This document shows, in pieces, positions 33,546 through 44,300 of a stretch of DNA of 64,000 nt (positions are counted from its first letter, which is position 1; each line of letters starts with the position of its first letter). Location: NCBI RefSeq assembly GCF_024172185.1, contig NZ_JAMZEC010000001.1:1054001-1118000 (forward strand), given 5' to 3'. The notes under the pieces were generated by a model. The model did not search any database, was not told where the DNA came from, and saw only the letters and a list, made by a program, of their open reading frames with translations. The stretch is from Nonomuraea roseoviolacea subsp. carminata. GTDB lineage: Bacteria; Actinomycetota; Actinomycetes; Streptosporangiales; Streptosporangiaceae. The position numbers and the translations under genes are program-made.

Positions 33546-34301
33546 ATGACGGAGAACGGGGACGTGACTCCACTGGTCAAGCTGGAGCACGTCGACAAGC
33601 ACTTCGGGGCGTTGCACGTCCTGAGGGACATCAACCTGACCGTCTCCCGTGGCGAGGTCCTCGTCGTGATCGGCCCTTCGGGTAGCGGTAAGTCGACGCT
33701 CTGCCGGGCGATGAACCGGCTGGAGACGATAGACAGCGGGCAGATCATCTTCGACGGACAGCCCCTGCCGGCCGAGGGGAAGGCGCTGGCGCGCCTGCGC
33801 TCCGAGGTGGGCATGGTGTTCCAGTCGTTCAACCTCTTCGCGCACAAGACGATCCGCGAGAACGTCACCCTGGGCCCGGTCAAGGTCCGCAAGGTGGCCA
33901 AGGACGCGGCGGACAGGCGCGCGATGGAGTTGCTGGAGCGCGTCGGGATCGCGGCCCAGGCGGACAAGTACCCCGCGCAGTTGTCCGGTGGGCAACAGCA
34001 ACGGGTGGCGATCGCCAGGGCGCTCGCCATGGACCCGAAGATGATCCTGTTCGACGAGCCGACCTCCGCCCTGGACCCCGAGATGGTCCAGGAGGTGCTC
34101 GACGTCATGGTCGGGCTGGCACGTGACGGGATGACGATGGTGGTCGTCACGCATGAGATGGGATTCGCCCGCAAGGCCGCCAACCGGGTGGTGTTCATGG
34201 CCGACGGGCAGATCGTGGAGGAGAACACCCCGGACGAGTTCTTCACCAACGCGCAGACCGACCGTGCGCGTGACTTCCTGTCGAAGATTCTCACGCACTG
34301 A
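33546..34301 (+). CDS. gluA: glutamate-type amino acid ABC transporter ATP-binding protein
   Basis: 251 residues. Polar amino acid uptake ATPase (PAAT family). Walker A G43PSGSGKST51, Q-loop [13 protein letters not shown], signature LSGGQQQR, Walker [15 protein letters not shown] and switch VVVTHEM are intact. It is the first gene of a gluA-gluB-gluC-gluD operon; gluB starts 17 bp downstream. The upstream gap has an inverted GTTAG/CTAAC pair (about 33508-33528) near the start. Glutamate as substrate is inferred from the operon type. Confidence 0.93.
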   Translation: MTENGDVTPLVKLEHVDKHFGALHVLRDINLTVSRGEVLVVIGPSGSGKSTLCRAMNRLETIDSGQIIFDGQPLPAEGKALARLRSEVGMVFQSFNLFAHKTIRENVTLGPVKVRKVAKDAADRRAMELLERVGIAAQADKYPAQLSGGQQQRVAIARALAMDPKMILFDEPTSALDPEMVQEVLDVMVGLARDGMTMVVVTHEMGFARKAANRVVFMADGQIVEENTPDEFFTNAQTDRARDFLSKILTH

Positions 34302-34318
34302 CTATTGAGGTGGTACAC

Positions 34319-35182
34319 ATGCACATGCGTCGAACCGGAGCAGTGCTCTCTCTTGCGGCCCTCCTGGGTGGTGTGGCCGCGTGCGGGGGCGGTGACGACA
34401 AGTCCTACGCCACTGTCGTGGAGAAGATCCAGGGTGGCGGCAAACTGGTCGTCGGCACCAAATGGGACCAGCCGAGCCTGGGCCTGAAGAAGGGCGCCGA
34501 GCCCGAGGGCTTCGACGTGGACGTGGCCAAGGCCGTGGTGAAGGAACTGGCCGGTGGCAAGGACGTCGACATCGAATGGAAGGAGTCGGCGTCCTCCAAT
34601 CGTGAGCCGTTCCTGGCCAACGGCACCGTTGACCTGATCTTCGCCACGTACTCCATCACGGAGGAGCGCAAGAAGAAGGTCACCTTCGGCGGCCCTTACG
34701 TCATCGCCCACCAGGACGTGATGGTGCGCAAGGACGACACCTCGATCAACACGCCGCAGGACCTCAAGGGCAAGAAGATCTGCAAGGCCGCGGGCTCCAA
34801 CTCCTACAAGCGGATCACCGACCCGCCCCCGGACGGCCAGCTCGACCTCGACGCGACGACGGTCGACGCCGCCAGCTACTCCGAGTGCGTGCAGAAGCTG
34901 GGCGGCAGCAACCTCGACGCGCTCACCACCGACGACCTGATCCTGGCGGGCTTCGCCAAGCAGGCGGGCGGCAACTTCAAGGTGCTGGGCCAGGGCTTCA
35001 CAAACGAGAAGTACGGCATCGGCATCAAGAAGGGCGACACCAAGACCTGTGAGGCCGTCAACACCGCGGTGAAGAAGCTGTGGGACAACGGCACCATGAA
35101 GCAGCTTCAGGAGAAGTGGTTCGGGGGCATCCAGGGTCTGAAGCTGACCGAGACCGCACCGCCGGCCGAGGGCTGCGCCTAG
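34319..35182 (+). CDS. gluB: glutamate ABC transporter substrate-binding lipoprotein
   Basis: 287 residues. ATG 34319 is preferred because GAGGTGG lies 6 bases upstream; GTG 34310 and ATG 34325 are in frame. Lipoprotein signal [13 protein letters not shown] (Cys about residue 22). The family 3 solute-binding fold shows [58 protein letters not shown], and a probable disulfide ([15 protein letters not shown] with [10 protein letters not shown]). It captures glutamate or a related amino acid outside the membrane for GluCD. Confidence 0.93.
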   Translation: MHMRRTGAVLSLAALLGGVAACGGGDDKSYATVVEKIQGGGKLVVGTKWDQPSLGLKKGAEPEGFDVDVAKAVVKELAGGKDVDIEWKESASSNREPFLANGTVDLIFATYSITEERKKKVTFGGPYVIAHQDVMVRKDDTSINTPQDLKGKKICKAAGSNSYKRITDPPPDGQLDLDATTVDAASYSECVQKLGGSNLDALTTDDLILAGFAKQAGGNFKVLGQGFTNEKYGIGIKKGDTKTCEAVNTAVKKLWDNGTMKQLQEKWFGGIQGLKLTETAPPAEGCA

Positions 35183-35192
35183 TCACGTCCGA

Positions 35193-35220
35193 GGCGGCGG
35201 CCGGCGACCCGGCCGCCGCC
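35193..35220 (+). terminator. 12-bp perfect hairpin between gluB and gluC
   Basis: GGCGGCGGCCGG (35193-35204) pairs perfectly with its complement at 35209-35220 around a CGAC tetraloop, 10 bp after the gluB stop and 19 bp before the gluC start. Such intercistronic stems commonly raise the level of the binding protein over its permeases, by partial termination or by protecting the upstream mRNA. Confidence 0.7.
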
Positions 35221-35239
35221 GTCCTATGCGGTGGAGCAC

Positions 35240-35908
35240 ATGGACGAACTGATTACCTACGGCCCCGAGCTCGCTCAGGGCTTCCTGGAGAACATCAAGC
35301 TCGCTCTTGTGGGGCTGGTCGTCTCCTTCATCCTCGGCACGATCCTGGTGGCGATGCGCGTCTCCCCGACGCCGGTGCTGCGCGCCGCCGGCACGGCCTA
35401 CGTCAACGTGGTGCGCAACACCCCGTTGACGCTGGTGCTGGCCTTCTCCGCGCTGGGCCTCAGCGACCAGCTCGGCCTGGTCTTCTCGGACCAGCCGGAG
35501 ACCAACTCCTTCTGGCTCGTGGGTCTGGGCCTGGGGGCCTACACCGCGGCCTTCGTCTGCGAGGCGCTGCGCGCCGGCATCAACACGGTGCCCATGGGGC
35601 AGGCCGAGGCGTCCCGGGCGATCGGGCTGACCTTCTTCCAGACGCTGACCATGATCATTCTGCCGCAGGCGTTCCGGGCGGTCATCGCCCCGCTGGGCAG
35701 CGTGGTCATCGCCATGATCAAGAACACGACGGTCGCGACCGCCGGTGGCCTGCTCACCGACTCCGCGGCGACCATGAAGATCGTCTTTGACACGACCGGC
35801 GCCTCGATCCCGATCTTCCTCGGCGTCATCGCGGCCTTCATGGTCCTGATCCTGCCGATCGGCTACTTCACCGGGTGGCTGTCGCGGAAACTGGCGGTGG
35901 TCCGATGA
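35240..35908 (+). CDS. gluC: glutamate ABC transporter permease GluC
   Basis: 222 residues from ATG 35240 (GGAG 3 bases before, somewhat tight; GTG 35231 is in frame but has no ribosome site). HisM-type permease with about five membrane helices. The EAA loop region reads EALRAGINTVPMGQAEASRAIGLTFFQTLTMIILPQAFR and contacts GluA. The stop overlaps the gluD start (ATGA). Confidence 0.92.
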   Translation: MDELITYGPELAQGFLENIKLALVGLVVSFILGTILVAMRVSPTPVLRAAGTAYVNVVRNTPLTLVLAFSALGLSDQLGLVFSDQPETNSFWLVGLGLGAYTAAFVCEALRAGINTVPMGQAEASRAIGLTFFQTLTMIILPQAFRAVIAPLGSVVIAMIKNTTVATAGGLLTDSAATMKIVFDTTGASIPIFLGVIAAFMVLILPIGYFTGWLSRKLAVVR

Positions 35909-36801
35909 GCACGAGCGTCCTGTTCGACGTCCCCGGGCCGCGCGCCCGTGTGCGCAACCACCTGCTCACGCTCGTCAGCGTCGTCCTCGTGGGCGCCGTG
36001 CTGTACGGCGTCTACCGCGGCTTCGACGCCAAGGGCCAGTGGGCGGGAAAGATCTGGGAGCCGTTCATCCAGGCCGACACCTGGCGGGAGTTCATCATCC
36101 CGGGCCTGATCGGCACGCTGAAGGCCGCGGCCGCCGCCGCGGTGCTGGCGATGCTGTTCGGGATGGTGTTCGGTCTGGCGCGGCTGTCGGACCACGCCTG
36201 GATCCGAGTCCCGGCGGGCGTGATCGTGGAGGTCTTCCGCGCCATCCCGCTGCTGCTGCTGATCTTCTTCATCTTCTACCTGGCGCCCAGCGTGATGGGC
36301 GGCGGCGACTACGCCTTCTTCGCGGTCGTGCTCGGCCTGACCCTCTACAACGGGTCGGTGCTGGCCGAGGTCGTCCGGGCCGGCGTGCTGTCGGTGGCCC
36401 GGGGCCAGTCGGAGGCCGGGTACGCGATCGGCATGCGCAAGAACCAGGTGATGCGGCTGGTGCTGCTCCCGCAGGCCATCACGGTGATGATGCCGGCGAT
36501 CGTCAGCCAGCTCGTGGTGCTGCTCAAGGACACCGCGCTCGGCTACATCATCGCGTACGTCGACCTGCTCAACACCGGCTTCAAGATCCTGCCCGCGGTG
36601 TTCTTCGGCTCGCTGATCCCGGCGGCCATCGTCATCGGGATCATCTACGTGGCGCTCAACATGTCGCTGAGCTACCTGGCCACCTGGCTGGAGCGGCGCA
36701 CGCGGCGCAGCCGCAAGGTGACGGCCGGCCCGGTCGAGCCGCCCAGCGCCATGGCGGCGGTGGGAGCCGGTCAGCCGACCGGTGGCCCCATCATCGACTG
36801 A
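35905..36801 (+). CDS. gluD: glutamate ABC transporter permease GluD
   Basis: 298 residues from ATG 35905, overlapping the gluC stop by 4 bases. HisM-type permease: a first helix near residues 20-40, then the transport domain with EAA motif EVVRAGVLSVARGQSEAGYAIGMRKNQVMRLVLLPQAI. A longer polar C-terminal tail (about 260-298) than in GluC is usual for GluD. It forms the membrane channel with GluC. Confidence 0.92.
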   Translation: MSTSVLFDVPGPRARVRNHLLTLVSVVLVGAVLYGVYRGFDAKGQWAGKIWEPFIQADTWREFIIPGLIGTLKAAAAAAVLAMLFGMVFGLARLSDHAWIRVPAGVIVEVFRAIPLLLLIFFIFYLAPSVMGGGDYAFFAVVLGLTLYNGSVLAEVVRAGVLSVARGQSEAGYAIGMRKNQVMRLVLLPQAITVMMPAIVSQLVVLLKDTALGYIIAYVDLLNTGFKILPAVFFGSLIPAAIVIGIIYVALNMSLSYLATWLERRTRRSRKVTAGPVEPPSAMAAVGAGQPTGGPIID

Positions 36802-36829
36802 CCGAAGCCCTACGGGGCACGGGTTCACA

Positions 36830-36861
36830 AGGGGCGGTCGCCTGCTGGGGTGACCGCCCCT
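36830..36861 (+). terminator. terminator of the gluABCD operon
   Basis: Perfect 10-bp stem AGGGGCGGTC (36830-36839) with GACCGCCCCT (36852-36861), 29 bp after the gluD stop. Confidence 0.75.
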
Positions 36862-36893
36862 CACCGTCGCCGATCTTCCGGCAGGATGCCCCT

Positions 36894-38720
36894 ATGCCCT
36901 TCTGGCCCTCCCCCGTCTCCACCACCGACGTCGCCCGGTCCGGGCGCCGTCCGTCCTGGCCCGTCGCCCGTGACGGGCAGGTGTGGTGGACCGAGGACCG
37001 GCCCGACGAGGGCGGGCGCACGACGATCGTGCGCCGCGCCGCCGACGGCACCCACAGCGAGCTGCTGGCCGCGCCGTGGTGCGCGCGCACCCGGGTCCAC
37101 GAGTACGGCGGGCGGCCGTACGCGGTGACGCCCGCCGGCGAGGTGGTCTTCTGCAACCTCGCCGACCAGCGGCTCTATCGCGGCCACGACGACCCCGTCC
37201 CGCTCACCCCGGCGGGCGACGGCTCCCGCTACGCCGACCTGCTCGTACGCGACGGCCGGGTGTGGTGCGTGCGCGAACGCCACCACGACGGCAAGGTGAC
37301 CCGCTCCGTCGTCTCCTTCGCCCTCGACGCCCCGGGCGACATGCGCGAGCACGTCACCGGCGCCGACTTCTACGCCTTCCCCGCCCTCTCCCCCGACGGG
37401 CGCCACCTGGCCTTCGTCTGCTGGGACCATCCCCTCATGCCCTGGGACGGCACCGAGCTGCGCGTCGCCCGTCTGTCCGACGGCGCCACGTGGACGGTCG
37501 CGGGCGGCCCGTCCGAGTCGGTCCTCGCGCCCCAGTGGAAGGACGACGACTACCTCTACCTGGTCTCCGACCGCTCCGGCTGGTGGAACCTGCACGAGGC
37601 GCCGGTGCACGGCGGGCCCTCCCGGGCGCTGCACCCGGCCGGGGAGGAGTTCGCGGGGCCGCTGTGGCGGCTGGGCGGGATGCCGTACACCGTGCTCGGC
37701 GACGGGCGGCTCGCGGTCCTGCACGGCCGCGGCGACCTGCGGCTCGGCCTGCTCGACCCGCGGACGGGGGCGCTGCGCGACCTCGACGCGCCCTGCGAGG
37801 GGTGGGACCCGGCGCTGGCCGCCGACGGCGGCGCCGTGATCGGAGTCGGGTACGGTCCCACGGCGCCGCGGACGGTCCTGCGGGTGGACACCGCGACGGG
37901 AGGCGCCGAGACGCTGGCCCGCGACGCCGAGCGGCTGCCCGACCCGGCCTGGCTGCCGTCGCCGCGGGCGGTGGAGCTGCCCGGCCGGGAGGGCCGCCGC
38001 GTCCACGCCCGCCTCTACCCGCCGACCGGCGGCGACCCCGGCGCGGCCCCGCCGTACGTCGTCTTCGTGCACGGCGGGCCGACCGCCCACGCGGGCACCG
38101 CGCTCGACCTGGAGAAGGCGCTGCTCACCTCGCGCGGCATCGGCGTGCTCGACGTGGACTACGGCGGCTCCACCGGTTACGGCCGGGCCTACCGCGAGCT
38201 GCTGCGCGGCCGGTGGGGCGTCGTGGACGTCGAGGACGTCGTCGCGGCGGCCGAGTGGCTGGCCACCGAGGGCCTGGCCGACCCCGCCCGGGTCGCCGTT
38301 CGGGGCGGCAGCGCGGGCGGCTGGACCGTGATGGCCGCCTGCTGCCGGTCCGGCGTGTTCGCGGGCGGCGTCTCCTACTACGGCGTCAGCGCCCTGGCCC
38401 CGCTCGTCACCCACACCCACGACTTCGAGTCGCGCTACGTGGAGTGGCTGGTCGGCCCGGAGGACCCCGCTCTGTACGCCACGCGCGAGCCGCTCGCCCT
38501 GGTCGGCGGGGTGACCTGCCCCATGCTGCTGTTGCAGGGGCTGGACGACCCGATCGTGCCGCCCGAGCAGTCGGCGGCCTTCGCCGACGCCCTGGCGGAG
38601 CGCGGGGTGCCGTGCACGTATCTCGCGTTCGAGGGCGAGTCGCACGGGTTCCGCCGCGCGGAGACCCGCGCCACCGCCCTGGCCGCCGAGCTGGCCTTCT
38701 ACCAGCAAATCTTCAGCTGA
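36894..38720 (+). CDS. S9 family prolyl oligopeptidase-like serine peptidase
   Basis: 608 residues from ATG 36894 (GGCAGGA 7-8 bases before). The N-terminal beta-propeller (about 30-380) has repeated blade ends such as LSPDGRHLAFVCWD and APQWKDDDYLYLVSDRSGWWNLH. The C-terminal alpha/beta hydrolase carries the nucleophile S473 in G-G-S-A-G-G, the acid at D551/D552 (GLDDPIVPP) and H584 (GESHGF). VFVHGGPTAH supplies the oxyanion region. It cleaves short peptides, acylpeptides or dipeptides in the cytosol; there is no signal peptide. Confidence 0.93.
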   Translation: MPFWPSPVSTTDVARSGRRPSWPVARDGQVWWTEDRPDEGGRTTIVRRAADGTHSELLAAPWCARTRVHEYGGRPYAVTPAGEVVFCNLADQRLYRGHDDPVPLTPAGDGSRYADLLVRDGRVWCVRERHHDGKVTRSVVSFALDAPGDMREHVTGADFYAFPALSPDGRHLAFVCWDHPLMPWDGTELRVARLSDGATWTVAGGPSESVLAPQWKDDDYLYLVSDRSGWWNLHEAPVHGGPSRALHPAGEEFAGPLWRLGGMPYTVLGDGRLAVLHGRGDLRLGLLDPRTGALRDLDAPCEGWDPALAADGGAVIGVGYGPTAPRTVLRVDTATGGAETLARDAERLPDPAWLPSPRAVELPGREGRRVHARLYPPTGGDPGAAPPYVVFVHGGPTAHAGTALDLEKALLTSRGIGVLDVDYGGSTGYGRAYRELLRGRWGVVDVEDVVAAAEWLATEGLADPARVAVRGGSAGGWTVMAACCRSGVFAGGVSYYGVSALAPLVTHTHDFESRYVEWLVGPEDPALYATREPLALVGGVTCPMLLLQGLDDPIVPPEQSAAFADALAERGVPCTYLAFEGESHGFRRAETRATALAAELAFYQQIFS

Positions 38721-38727
38721 CCCGGGG

Positions 38728-39528
38728 TCAGCCCTTGCGCCACTCCCCCGATCCGAGCGCGCCGGCGGCCTGCGGCCCCATCAGGCCGAGCCCGCCGTCC
38801 ACGAACACCGTCGACCCGGTCACGTACGACGCCGCCGGGCTCGCCAGGAACGCCACCACGGCGGCCACCTCGTGCGCGTCGCCCGGCCGGTTGATCGGGT
38901 AGCCGGGCCTGGTGCCGGCCTGCGGCGGCAGGTCGTCCTGGCCGGTCATGGGCGTGGCGATCTCGCCCGGGGCCACGGTGTTGACGGTGATCCCGTACTC
39001 CGACAGCTCCAGCGCGAGGACGCGGCTGAGCATCCGCAGGCCGCCCTTGGCCGCGCAGTACGGGCCGGCCCCGACCCGGGGGAACTCCTCGTGGACGCTG
39101 GTCACGCTCACGATGCGCCCGCCGCGACCCGTCTCGATCATCCGCCGGGCGGCGCGCTGCGCGCACAGGAACGGCCCGTCGAGGTCCACCGCGACGACCG
39201 AGCGCCAGCGCTCGTAGTCCATGTCGAGCAGCGGTTCGGAGCTGCCGGTGCCCGCGTTGTTGACCAGCACGCCGAGACCGCCCAGCTCCTCGGCGAGGTC
39301 GTCCACGATCCGCGCGGCGGCCACGGGGTCGGTCAGGTCGTGCCGGCGGACGGTGGCGGCCTTGCCCAGGTCGCGCACCTGCTTGGCGGTGTCCTCGGCT
39401 CCGTCGCTGTCGGAGTGGAAGGTGATCCCGATGTCGAACCCCTGCTCGGCCAGTGTCACGGCGGTGGCCTTGCCGATGCCGGAGTCGGCTCCCGTGATGA
39501 TGGCGACCCGGTCGTACCCCTCGGTCAT
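38728..39528 (-). CDS. SDR family NAD(P)-dependent oxidoreductase
   Basis: 266 residues from ATG 39528, with GGGGAG upstream; the frame is open to 39708. Classical short-chain dehydrogenase: TGADSGIG (12-19), NNAG (90-93), catalytic S144 with Y157-C-A-A-K161, and VNTVAPGEIATPM. Ends with GSTVFVDGGLGL, as in ketoreductases acting on C=O groups of small metabolites. The substrate is unknown. It is convergent with the S9 peptidase. Confidence 0.92.
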   Translation of the reverse strand: MTEGYDRVAIITGADSGIGKATAVTLAEQGFDIGITFHSDSDGAEDTAKQVRDLGKAATVRRHDLTDPVAAARIVDDLAEELGGLGVLVNNAGTGSSEPLLDMDYERWRSVVAVDLDGPFLCAQRAARRMIETGRGGRIVSVTSVHEEFPRVGAGPYCAAKGGLRMLSRVLALELSEYGITVNTVAPGEIATPMTGQDDLPPQAGTRPGYPINRPGDAHEVAAVVAFLASPAASYVTGSTVFVDGGLGLMGPQAAGALGSGEWRKG

Positions 39529-39706
39529 GACGCTCCCCTCGTCGATGGCGGCTCGTGCCGGACCCCCGTCCCGTGGCGCGCTCCGCGCCGGACGGCGGCT
39601 CCCGGGCCCCCTGCCCGCGAACGGCCCCCGTTCACCGGCGTGCGCGCCATCGCCCTGACAGGTCGCTGCCAGGGGGATGCCAGCGGGCCCGGACACCGTG
39701 GGGGAC

Positions 39707-41311
39707 ATGACCTACGCGACTCCGATGATCGAGACCACCGAGACCATGACCACGCGTGACGGCGTCGAGCTCGTGGCGACGCTCTGGCGGCCCGCCGTGG
39801 ACGGGCGCTTCCCCGTGCTGCTGTCGCGCACCCCGTACGGCCGGGCCGTCGAGGGCCCGGGCTTCCACCTCGACGTGCCCCGCCTCGTGGCCGCCGGGTA
39901 CGCGGTCGTCCTGCAGGACGTGCGCGGCACGGGCGCCTCGCAGGGAGAGCTCCAGTTCGTCAGCGGCGAGGCGGCCGACGGCCACGACGCGGTCCGGTGG
40001 GCGGCGACCGCGCCGTGGTCCGACGGAAATGTCGGGATGTACGGGGATTCGTACCTGGGCATCACCCAACTGCTCGCGGCCCAGGAGCGGCCGGAGGGCC
40101 TGCGGGCCATCGCGCCGCACGTCGCCCCCGCGGGACTGTACGAATGCGTCTACCAGCCGGGCGGCGTCCCCAACCTCAACGTCATCCTCACCGTCAGCGC
40201 GATGGTGCTCGCCGTGGACGAGCTGGACCGCCGGATCTCGCTGGGCACGGCCACGCAGGAGGACAAGGACAGGTACCTGGCGGCCGTCGGCCTGCCCGAC
40301 CGGCTCGGCGAGCGCCTGCTGGAGCTCTCCGAGCGGCTGCCGCTCAGCGACCAGCCGCTGCTCGCGGACCTGGTGCCCTTCTACGCCTCGTGGATGAGCC
40401 GCCCCGACCCGCGCGACCCGCTCTGGCGGGACGGGGTCGTCGACCACTCCAGGATCGAGGTGCCCGCGCTGGTCAGCACCGGCTGGTACGACTACTTCCG
40501 CGACGGCTCCATCGGGCACTACGAGCGGCTGCGCGGCGAGTCCCGGCTGATCGTGGGCCCGTGGACGCACTTCACGCACGAGCGCGACATCTGCGGGCGC
40601 GACTACGGCGACCAGGCGAGCCACGCGGCCGTGGACTGGACGGGGGTGCACCTCGACTGGTTCGACCACTGGCTGCGCGGGGCGCCGATGCGCGACCGGG
40701 CCCGCGTGAAGATCTTCGTGATGGGCGACGACGCCTGGCGCGAGGAGGACGACTGGCCGATCACGCGGGCCCGCCGCGTCCCGTACCACCTGCACGTCGA
40801 CGGGACGCTGAGCACGAGGCCGGCGACGGGCGGCTCCGCCGAGTTCGCCGGCGACCCCGGCGACCCGGTGCCGACCCTCGGCGGGGCGGTCATGACGTTC
40901 GACGCGTTCGGCCCGCTCGACCAGCGGCCCCTCGACGAGCGCGGCGACGTGCTGCGCCACCGGAGCGAGCCGCTCGGCGCGCGGTTGGAGGTGAGCGGCG
41001 AGGTCGAGCTGGTGGCGCGCGTCTCCTCCACCGCACCCAGCGCGGACGTTACCGCCAAGCTGATCGACGTCCACCCCGACGGGCGGGCCGAGCTGCTGAC
41101 CGACGGCGTCGCGAGGGTGGAGGGCCTGGAGCCCGGCGAGGTGCGCGAGGTCACGGTACGGCTCGGCGCGATCTCGAACGCGTTCCGGCCGCGCCACCGG
41201 ATCAGGATCGACGTGGCGGGCTCGAACTTCCCCAGGTTCGGCCGGAACCCGGAGAAGGGCACCACCACGCTGCACGGCCCGTCCTACGTCGTGCTGCCCA
41301 CCATCCCGTAG
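39707..41311 (+). CDS. CocE/NonD family hydrolase (X-Pro dipeptidyl-peptidase-like)
   Basis: 534 residues from ATG 39707 (MTYATPMIETTETMTTRDG); ATG 39677 is in frame but adds an unlikely prefix. The alpha/beta-hydrolase core has the nucleophile S115 in GMYGDSYLG. The acid is probably in STGWYDYFRDG and the His in IVGPWTHFTH. The C-terminal jelly-roll (about 330-534) shows VSGEVELVARVSSTAPSADVTAKLIDVHPDG. Relatives are ester- or amide-cleaving enzymes such as cocaine esterase. Its 3' end overlaps the AfsR-like gene tail to tail by 28 bp. Confidence 0.9.
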   Translation: MTYATPMIETTETMTTRDGVELVATLWRPAVDGRFPVLLSRTPYGRAVEGPGFHLDVPRLVAAGYAVVLQDVRGTGASQGELQFVSGEAADGHDAVRWAATAPWSDGNVGMYGDSYLGITQLLAAQERPEGLRAIAPHVAPAGLYECVYQPGGVPNLNVILTVSAMVLAVDELDRRISLGTATQEDKDRYLAAVGLPDRLGERLLELSERLPLSDQPLLADLVPFYASWMSRPDPRDPLWRDGVVDHSRIEVPALVSTGWYDYFRDGSIGHYERLRGESRLIVGPWTHFTHERDICGRDYGDQASHAAVDWTGVHLDWFDHWLRGAPMRDRARVKIFVMGDDAWREEDDWPITRARRVPYHLHVDGTLSTRPATGGSAEFAGDPGDPVPTLGGAVMTFDAFGPLDQRPLDERGDVLRHRSEPLGARLEVSGEVELVARVSSTAPSADVTAKLIDVHPDGRAELLTDGVARVEGLEPGEVREVTVRLGAISNAFRPRHRIRIDVAGSNFPRFGRNPEKGTTTLHGPSYVVLPTIP

Positions 41312-44300
41312 ACCTCTTCTTTGGACATGGCCGCGCCCCTGGCGAAGCACTCCTCGAAGTGCTCGTCACCGAGCGCGGCCCTGGCCGTCTCCAGGCCCTC
41401 CACGGTGTCGAGCGAGGTGTCGCGCGGCTCGACCGCCGACGACGCGCCGAACAGGACGGCGGCCCGCTCCTGATCGCCCGCGGCCTGCGCGGCCAGCGCG
41501 AACCCGGCCAGCACCGGCGACAGCAGCGGCCAGCCGGGGTTGCCCTGGCCGAGCGCGCCGAGGGCCAGGCGGTGCTGCTCGATCGCGGCGTCCGGCTCCC
41601 CGGTCCGCGCCAGCGCCCGGCCGTACGCGGTCCTGAGCGAGGCGGCGAGCTGCGCCATCGGCGGAGCCTGCGCGAGCAGGTCGAACAGGCCACGGTAGAT
41701 CTCCAGCCCGCGGTCCGGCTCACCGCGCAGGCAGGCGTACCCGGCCTCGCCCATCCCGAGCAGGAACAGCGTGTGCGGCGTGGTGTCCTCGTCCACGCCG
41801 GCCCTGGCCCTGGCCAGGTCCTCGCCCGCGCCGTCGAGATCGCCGCCGCGCATGCGCAGCTCCGCCAGCCTGATCAGGGTCGAGATCTCCTCGTCGGCGC
41901 CGACCCAGCGGCTGGTCATGCCCCAGACCTCGGCGATGATGTCACCGGTCGGCGCGCCCCTGGCGGTCCGCAGCTCGGCCAGGCCCAGGAGCGCCTCGGT
42001 CAGCCCCCACCGGTCGCCGAGCCTCCTGAACCCGGCCACCGACCGCTCGAGGTCCTCCTCGGTACGGCGGCTCAGGCCGCCGATCATGAGGGCGGAGCTG
42101 GCCAGCCAGGGATCGTCGCTCTCGACGTACCCTCCGAGCAGCTCGGCGGCCACCTTCTCGCGGCCCGCGACGGCGGCCATGACGACCCTGCTGAGCTTGA
42201 GCATCGGGTGCAGCGGCCCCTCCTTCTCGGCCACCTCGACCAGCCGGTCCATCCGGTGCGACAGCGCCAGCATGGCGGGCCGGTCGTCGACGATCGTGCC
42301 GAGCATGGACACGCCGTACCCGAACATGCAGGACGTGTAGGCCCCGGCCAGCCCCGGCGGCGGCTCGTCGCCCGCCAGGTCGAGCACCTGCGCGGCCCAG
42401 GCCGTGGCCTCCCGCCGGTAGCCGCACATCCACCAGTACCAGGTGAGCGCTCCGCACAGCCGCAGCGCGCTCTCCACGTCCCGTTCCTCGACCGCCCAGC
42501 GCAGGGCGGCGGCGAAGTCGTCGCGCTCGGGCGCCATCCGCTCCAGCCAGGCGGTCTGCGCGGCCGTGCGCAGCTCGGGCACCGCCCGTTCGGCCAGATC
42601 CAGCAGGTACGCCGCGTGCCGCCGGCGGTACTCGCCGGCCTCGCCCGCCTCGGCCAGCCGTTCGAGCGCGTAGGCGCGGATGGTCTCCAGCATCGAGGAG
42701 CGGCCCTCGGGCGAGACCTGGACCAGCGACTTGTCGGCGAGCGCGCCGAGCACGTCCGCCGCTCCCCCGCAGACCGCCTCGACCGCCTCGACCGCCTCCA
42801 GCGTCGCGCCGCCCGCGAACACGCCGAGCCGCCTGGCCAGCACCCGCTCCTCGGCGTCCAGCAGGTCCCAGCTCCACTCCACCACCGCTCTGAGCGTCTG
42901 CTGGCGCGGCAGCGCGGTCCTGCTGCCGCCGGTGAGCAGCCTGAACCGGTCGTCGACGCGGTCGGCGAGCTGCCGCGGCGTCATGGTGCGCAGGCGGGCC
43001 GCGGCCAGCTCGATGGCCAGCGGCATGCCGTCCAGCCGGCGGCAGAGCGCCACCACCGCGGCCACGTTCCCCTCGTCGATCGCGAACCCGGGCCGGGCCG
43101 CGCGGGCCCGGTCCAGCAGCAGCCGGACCGACGGGTACGCCTCCGCCCGCACGGGGTCCGCGCCGACGGGCGGCGGCGCGAGCGGCGGGACGGGCGCCAG
43201 GTGCTCGCCCGGCACGTTGAGCGGCTCCCTGCTCGTGGCCAGCACCCGCAGGCCGGGGCACGCGGTGAGCAGCCGCTCGGCCAGCTCGGCTGCCGCGTCG
43301 ACGAGGTGCTCGCAGTTGTCCAGCACGAGCAGCGCGGGCCGGCCCGCGACGGCCTCGGCCACCTGCGCCACCGGGTCGGCCCCGTCCGCGGGCATGCGGT
43401 ACGGAGGGCGGTCGTCACGCAGCCCCAGCGCGTCGAGCACGGTGCCGACGACCTCGTGCGGATCGGTGACCGGGGCCAGCTCGACCATCCAGGCCGCTTC
43501 GGCGGATCGCAGCGCCAGCTCGGTGGCCAGCCTCGTCTTGCCCGCGCCGCCCGGGCCGACCAGCGTGACGACCCGGGCCCGGGCGAGCAGGTCGGCGAGC
43601 TGGTCCAGCTCGGCCTCGCGGCCGATGAAGCTGGTCCTGGGGGCCCGGACGTTGCCCCTCCGCCGGGGCGGGGCCGGCGGCTCCGGGGTGGGGACGTCTC
43701 CGGAGACGACCGCGACGTGGGCGGCCCGCAGCTCGGGGCCGGGATCGACGCCCAGCTCGTCGGCGAGTGTGCGGCGGGTGCGTTCGAACAGCTCCAGCGC
43801 CTCGGCCTGCCGTCCCTCGGCGGCCAGCGCCCGCATGGCCAGGGCGGCCAGCCGCTCGCGCAGCGGGTGCGCGGCGACCTCGGCGGTCAGCTCGACCGGC
43901 GCCCCGGCCGCCAGCCGGGCCTCGACGGCGGCGAGGCGGTCCTGCTCCAGGGCGGCGGCGGCGTTCGCCAGGAGCGGCACCGACGTGAGGTCCGCCAGCG
44001 CCGGTCCGCGCCAGAGCTCCAGGCCCTCCCCGCTGCGGGCCGTCCTCCTGAAGCGGAGGGCGTCCACGTCGTCCGGTTCCACGGCGAGCGCGTAACCGCC
44101 CGGCCTGCTCTCCACCGCCTCGTACGGGCGCAGCGCCGCCCGCAGCCGCTTGACCAGCGTCTGGAGGGCGTTGGCCGCGTTGGCGGGGGGCTCATGCGGC
44201 CACAGGGCGTCGATCAGCCGTTCGGTGGTGACGGTACGGCCGGCCTCCAGGGCCAGGAGGGCCAGCAGCGCCCGCAACCTGACCCCACCGACCGCGACCG

